Source: Dehalococcoidia bacterium (GTDB lineage Bacteria > Chloroflexota > Dehalococcoidia > UBA3495 > JAAXIE01). From it: a DNA stretch of 7,151 nt. A program made the translations under genes and the position numbers. Of this stretch, positions 7,135-7,151 are shown piece by piece. How positions within the stretch are numbered: position 1 is the first letter of the stretch; the number at the start of each line of letters is the position of its first letter. Under the pieces are notes generated by a model that ran no database searches, had not been told where the DNA came from, and saw only the letters and a program-made list of their open reading frames with translations. The stretch covers positions 1 through 7,151 of the forward strand of contig JAAXIE010000192.1 of the NCBI GenBank assembly GCA_012270525.1, written 5' to 3'.

Positions 7135-7151
7135 AATCGGAACACTTTCGT

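Larger units (their letters stand above)
6962..7151. other. Non-coding region upstream of the operon promoter
   Basis: I see no gene here in either direction: the open frames are short, run into the T-box or lack a start and ribosome site. It contains the GGAACA palindrome and the CAGATA inverted repeat listed separately, plus minor inverted repeats (GTGCT/AGCAC around 6992-7008 and CCCGG/CCGGG at 7021-7041). It may be the control region of a divergent gene beyond the right edge, but no plus-strand promoter is convincing. Confidence 0.5.

Overview
The window carries most of a branched-chain amino acid biosynthesis operon. It is read entirely from the minus strand, from right to left: promoter, leucine-type T-box leader, ilvB, ilvN, ilvC, leuA, leuC, running off the left edge. 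The proteins are standard bacterial housekeeping enzymes. High GC, the ilvB-ilvN-ilvC-leuA-leuC order and T-box control of an amino acid operon would fit a Chloroflexota member (Dehalococcoidia/SAR202-like). A high-GC Bacillota member is the main alternative. The taxonomic call is inference and only moderately supported.

Right end (6568-7151): no protein gene. It holds a strong-looking minus-strand promoter (TTGACA at 6961-6956, extended -10 TGG-TACCAT), then a T-box riboswitch (about 6925-6661) with a CUC (Leu) specifier, a 10-bp Stem III, the conserved T-box sequence and an intrinsic terminator. Between terminator and ilvB lies a short tandem repeat that multiplies the Shine-Dalgarno sequence. 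Upstream of the promoter is a GAAC-N4-GTTC palindrome with further GGAACA half-sites, possibly the control region of a gene beyond the right edge.

ilvB (4873-6567) is full length in frame (564 codon positions) but codon 203 is TGA, splitting acetolactate synthase after its N-terminal TPP-PYR domain. There is no frameshift. ilvN begins at ilvB's own TGA stop (TGATG overlap), so TGA appears to be a real stop in this genome. The internal TGA is therefore a nonsense mutation, a sequence error or a read-through site. ilvC follows after 31 bp. A 234-bp, structured, apparently non-genic spacer separates ilvC from leuA. leuC follows leuA after 62 bp.

Together the genes make acetolactate (IlvB/IlvN), reduce and isomerise it (IlvC), and divert 2-ketoisovalerate to leucine (LeuA, LeuC). 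ilvD, leuD, leuB and the transaminase are not in the window; leuD/leuB probably lie beyond the left edge. Uncharged tRNA-Leu sensed by the T-box would control the whole set, while valine (IlvN ACT domain) and leucine (LeuA C-terminal domain) should give feedback inhibition.
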